From assembly GCA_012521315.1 (NCBI GenBank), contig JAAYMP010000155.1:1-14400 (forward strand): a DNA stretch of 14,400 nucleotides, read 5' to 3'. Shown piece after piece: positions 14,154 through 14,400 of the stretch. Source of the DNA: Bacillota bacterium. Its GTDB lineage: Bacteria > Bacillota > UBA4882 > UBA10575. Below the pieces are notes generated by a model. It did not search any database. It saw only the letters and a program-made list of their open reading frames with translations, and was not told the DNA's origin. How positions within the stretch are numbered: position 1 is the stretch's first letter; each line of letters opens with the position of its first letter. The translations under genes were made by a program, and so were the position numbers.

Positions 14154-14400
14154 TCAGAATTGTTTAGCGGCATACGGTATGTTCCGGTAGATATCTTCAG
14201 GTCGATGAAAATCATCTTCAATGACGATGTTGAGGTTCGACCGGTCAATCGCGATTGGCGTTATTATCTCGGCCGGGACATAATTCTTTCCGTTGAAAAC
14301 AGCCGGGTTATTGGTGGCGATCTCTTTATTCTCCGCCAAAAGCATCGCCAGTTCCGCGGCGCGATAGGCCAGTTGGCGAATGGGCTTATAAACGGTCATC
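14154..14400 (-). CDS. Second XylF-like sugar-binding protein (3' end only)
   Basis: The last 81-82 codons of a gene entering from the right edge. The frame is open to the boundary, so the Met at 14399 is internal, not a start. MTVYKPIRQLAYRAAELAM aligns with the VTVYKPIKAIAYAAAQAAV segment of the neighbouring XylF, and both end in an IYRNIP/VYRNVP motif after a DDFHRPEDI/DGFYTIEQV segment. Identity between the two is partial, so this is a diverged paralogue, not a recent copy. It has the same orientation 193 bp upstream of xylF, consistent with one operon carrying two binding proteins. Ligand unknown; xylose-like by family. Confidence 0.88.
   Translation of the reverse strand, partial: MTVYKPIRQLAYRAAELAMLLAENKEIATNNPAVFNGKNYVPAEIITPIAIDRSNLNIVIEDDFHRPEDIYRNIPYAAKQF

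Overview
The window reads as ordinary chromosome from a Bacillota-like (Firmicutes) bacterium with roughly balanced base composition. Supporting this are near-consensus sigma-A promoters with 17-nt spacers, strong purine-rich ribosome binding sites (AGGAGG-type), and GTG/TTG starts beside ATG. Two proteins look more like those of a cell with an outer membrane. One is a long Prc-type tail-specific protease with N- and C-terminal helical domains. The other is a xylose-binding protein whose signal peptide lacks a lipobox cysteine. A diderm or gram-negative-staining Bacillota is therefore a reasonable guess, but it is an inference, not a demonstration.

Layout, left to right: (1) minus-strand glnS, glutaminyl-tRNA synthetase, with its 3' part beyond the left edge. 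It has its own promoter and sits downstream of the prc terminator. (2) Minus-strand prc, periplasmic/extracytoplasmic S41 protease. (3) A divergent promoter region, then the only plus-strand gene, an ABC-F ATPase, which overlaps tail-to-tail by 15 bp with (4) a minus-strand U32-family protein, probably the tRNA hydroxylase TrhP. (5) A lone CopZ-like metallochaperone. (6) An SRAP-family (YedK/HMCES) abasic-site DNA-protein crosslinking protein with its own terminator. (7) A methyl-accepting chemotaxis protein with a structured leader. (8) A minus-strand xylose-type ABC importer operon in the order xylF (binding protein), xylG (double ATPase), xylH (permease). It is preceded by the 3' end of a second xylF-like binding protein running off the right edge.

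How the genes work together: (8) is one importer: XylF captures the sugar, XylH is the channel and XylG powers it. xylG and xylH are separated by one base and are probably translationally coupled. Strong stem-loops lie between the two binding-protein genes and between xylF and xylG, as expected for differential expression of binding protein over membrane parts. The rest are single housekeeping or stress genes (aminoacylation, translation ATPase, tRNA modification, DNA repair, metal handling, chemotaxis), mostly with individual promoters or terminators.

I looked for a novel defence, mobile or secretion system and found none: no phage or IS genes, no CRISPR array and no tRNA or rRNA gene. The most informative leads are the envelope-type clues, the tandem binding proteins, the RNA hairpins in the transporter operon and chemoreceptor leader, a G-tract cluster downstream of xylH, and a divergent signalling tip in the chemoreceptor.
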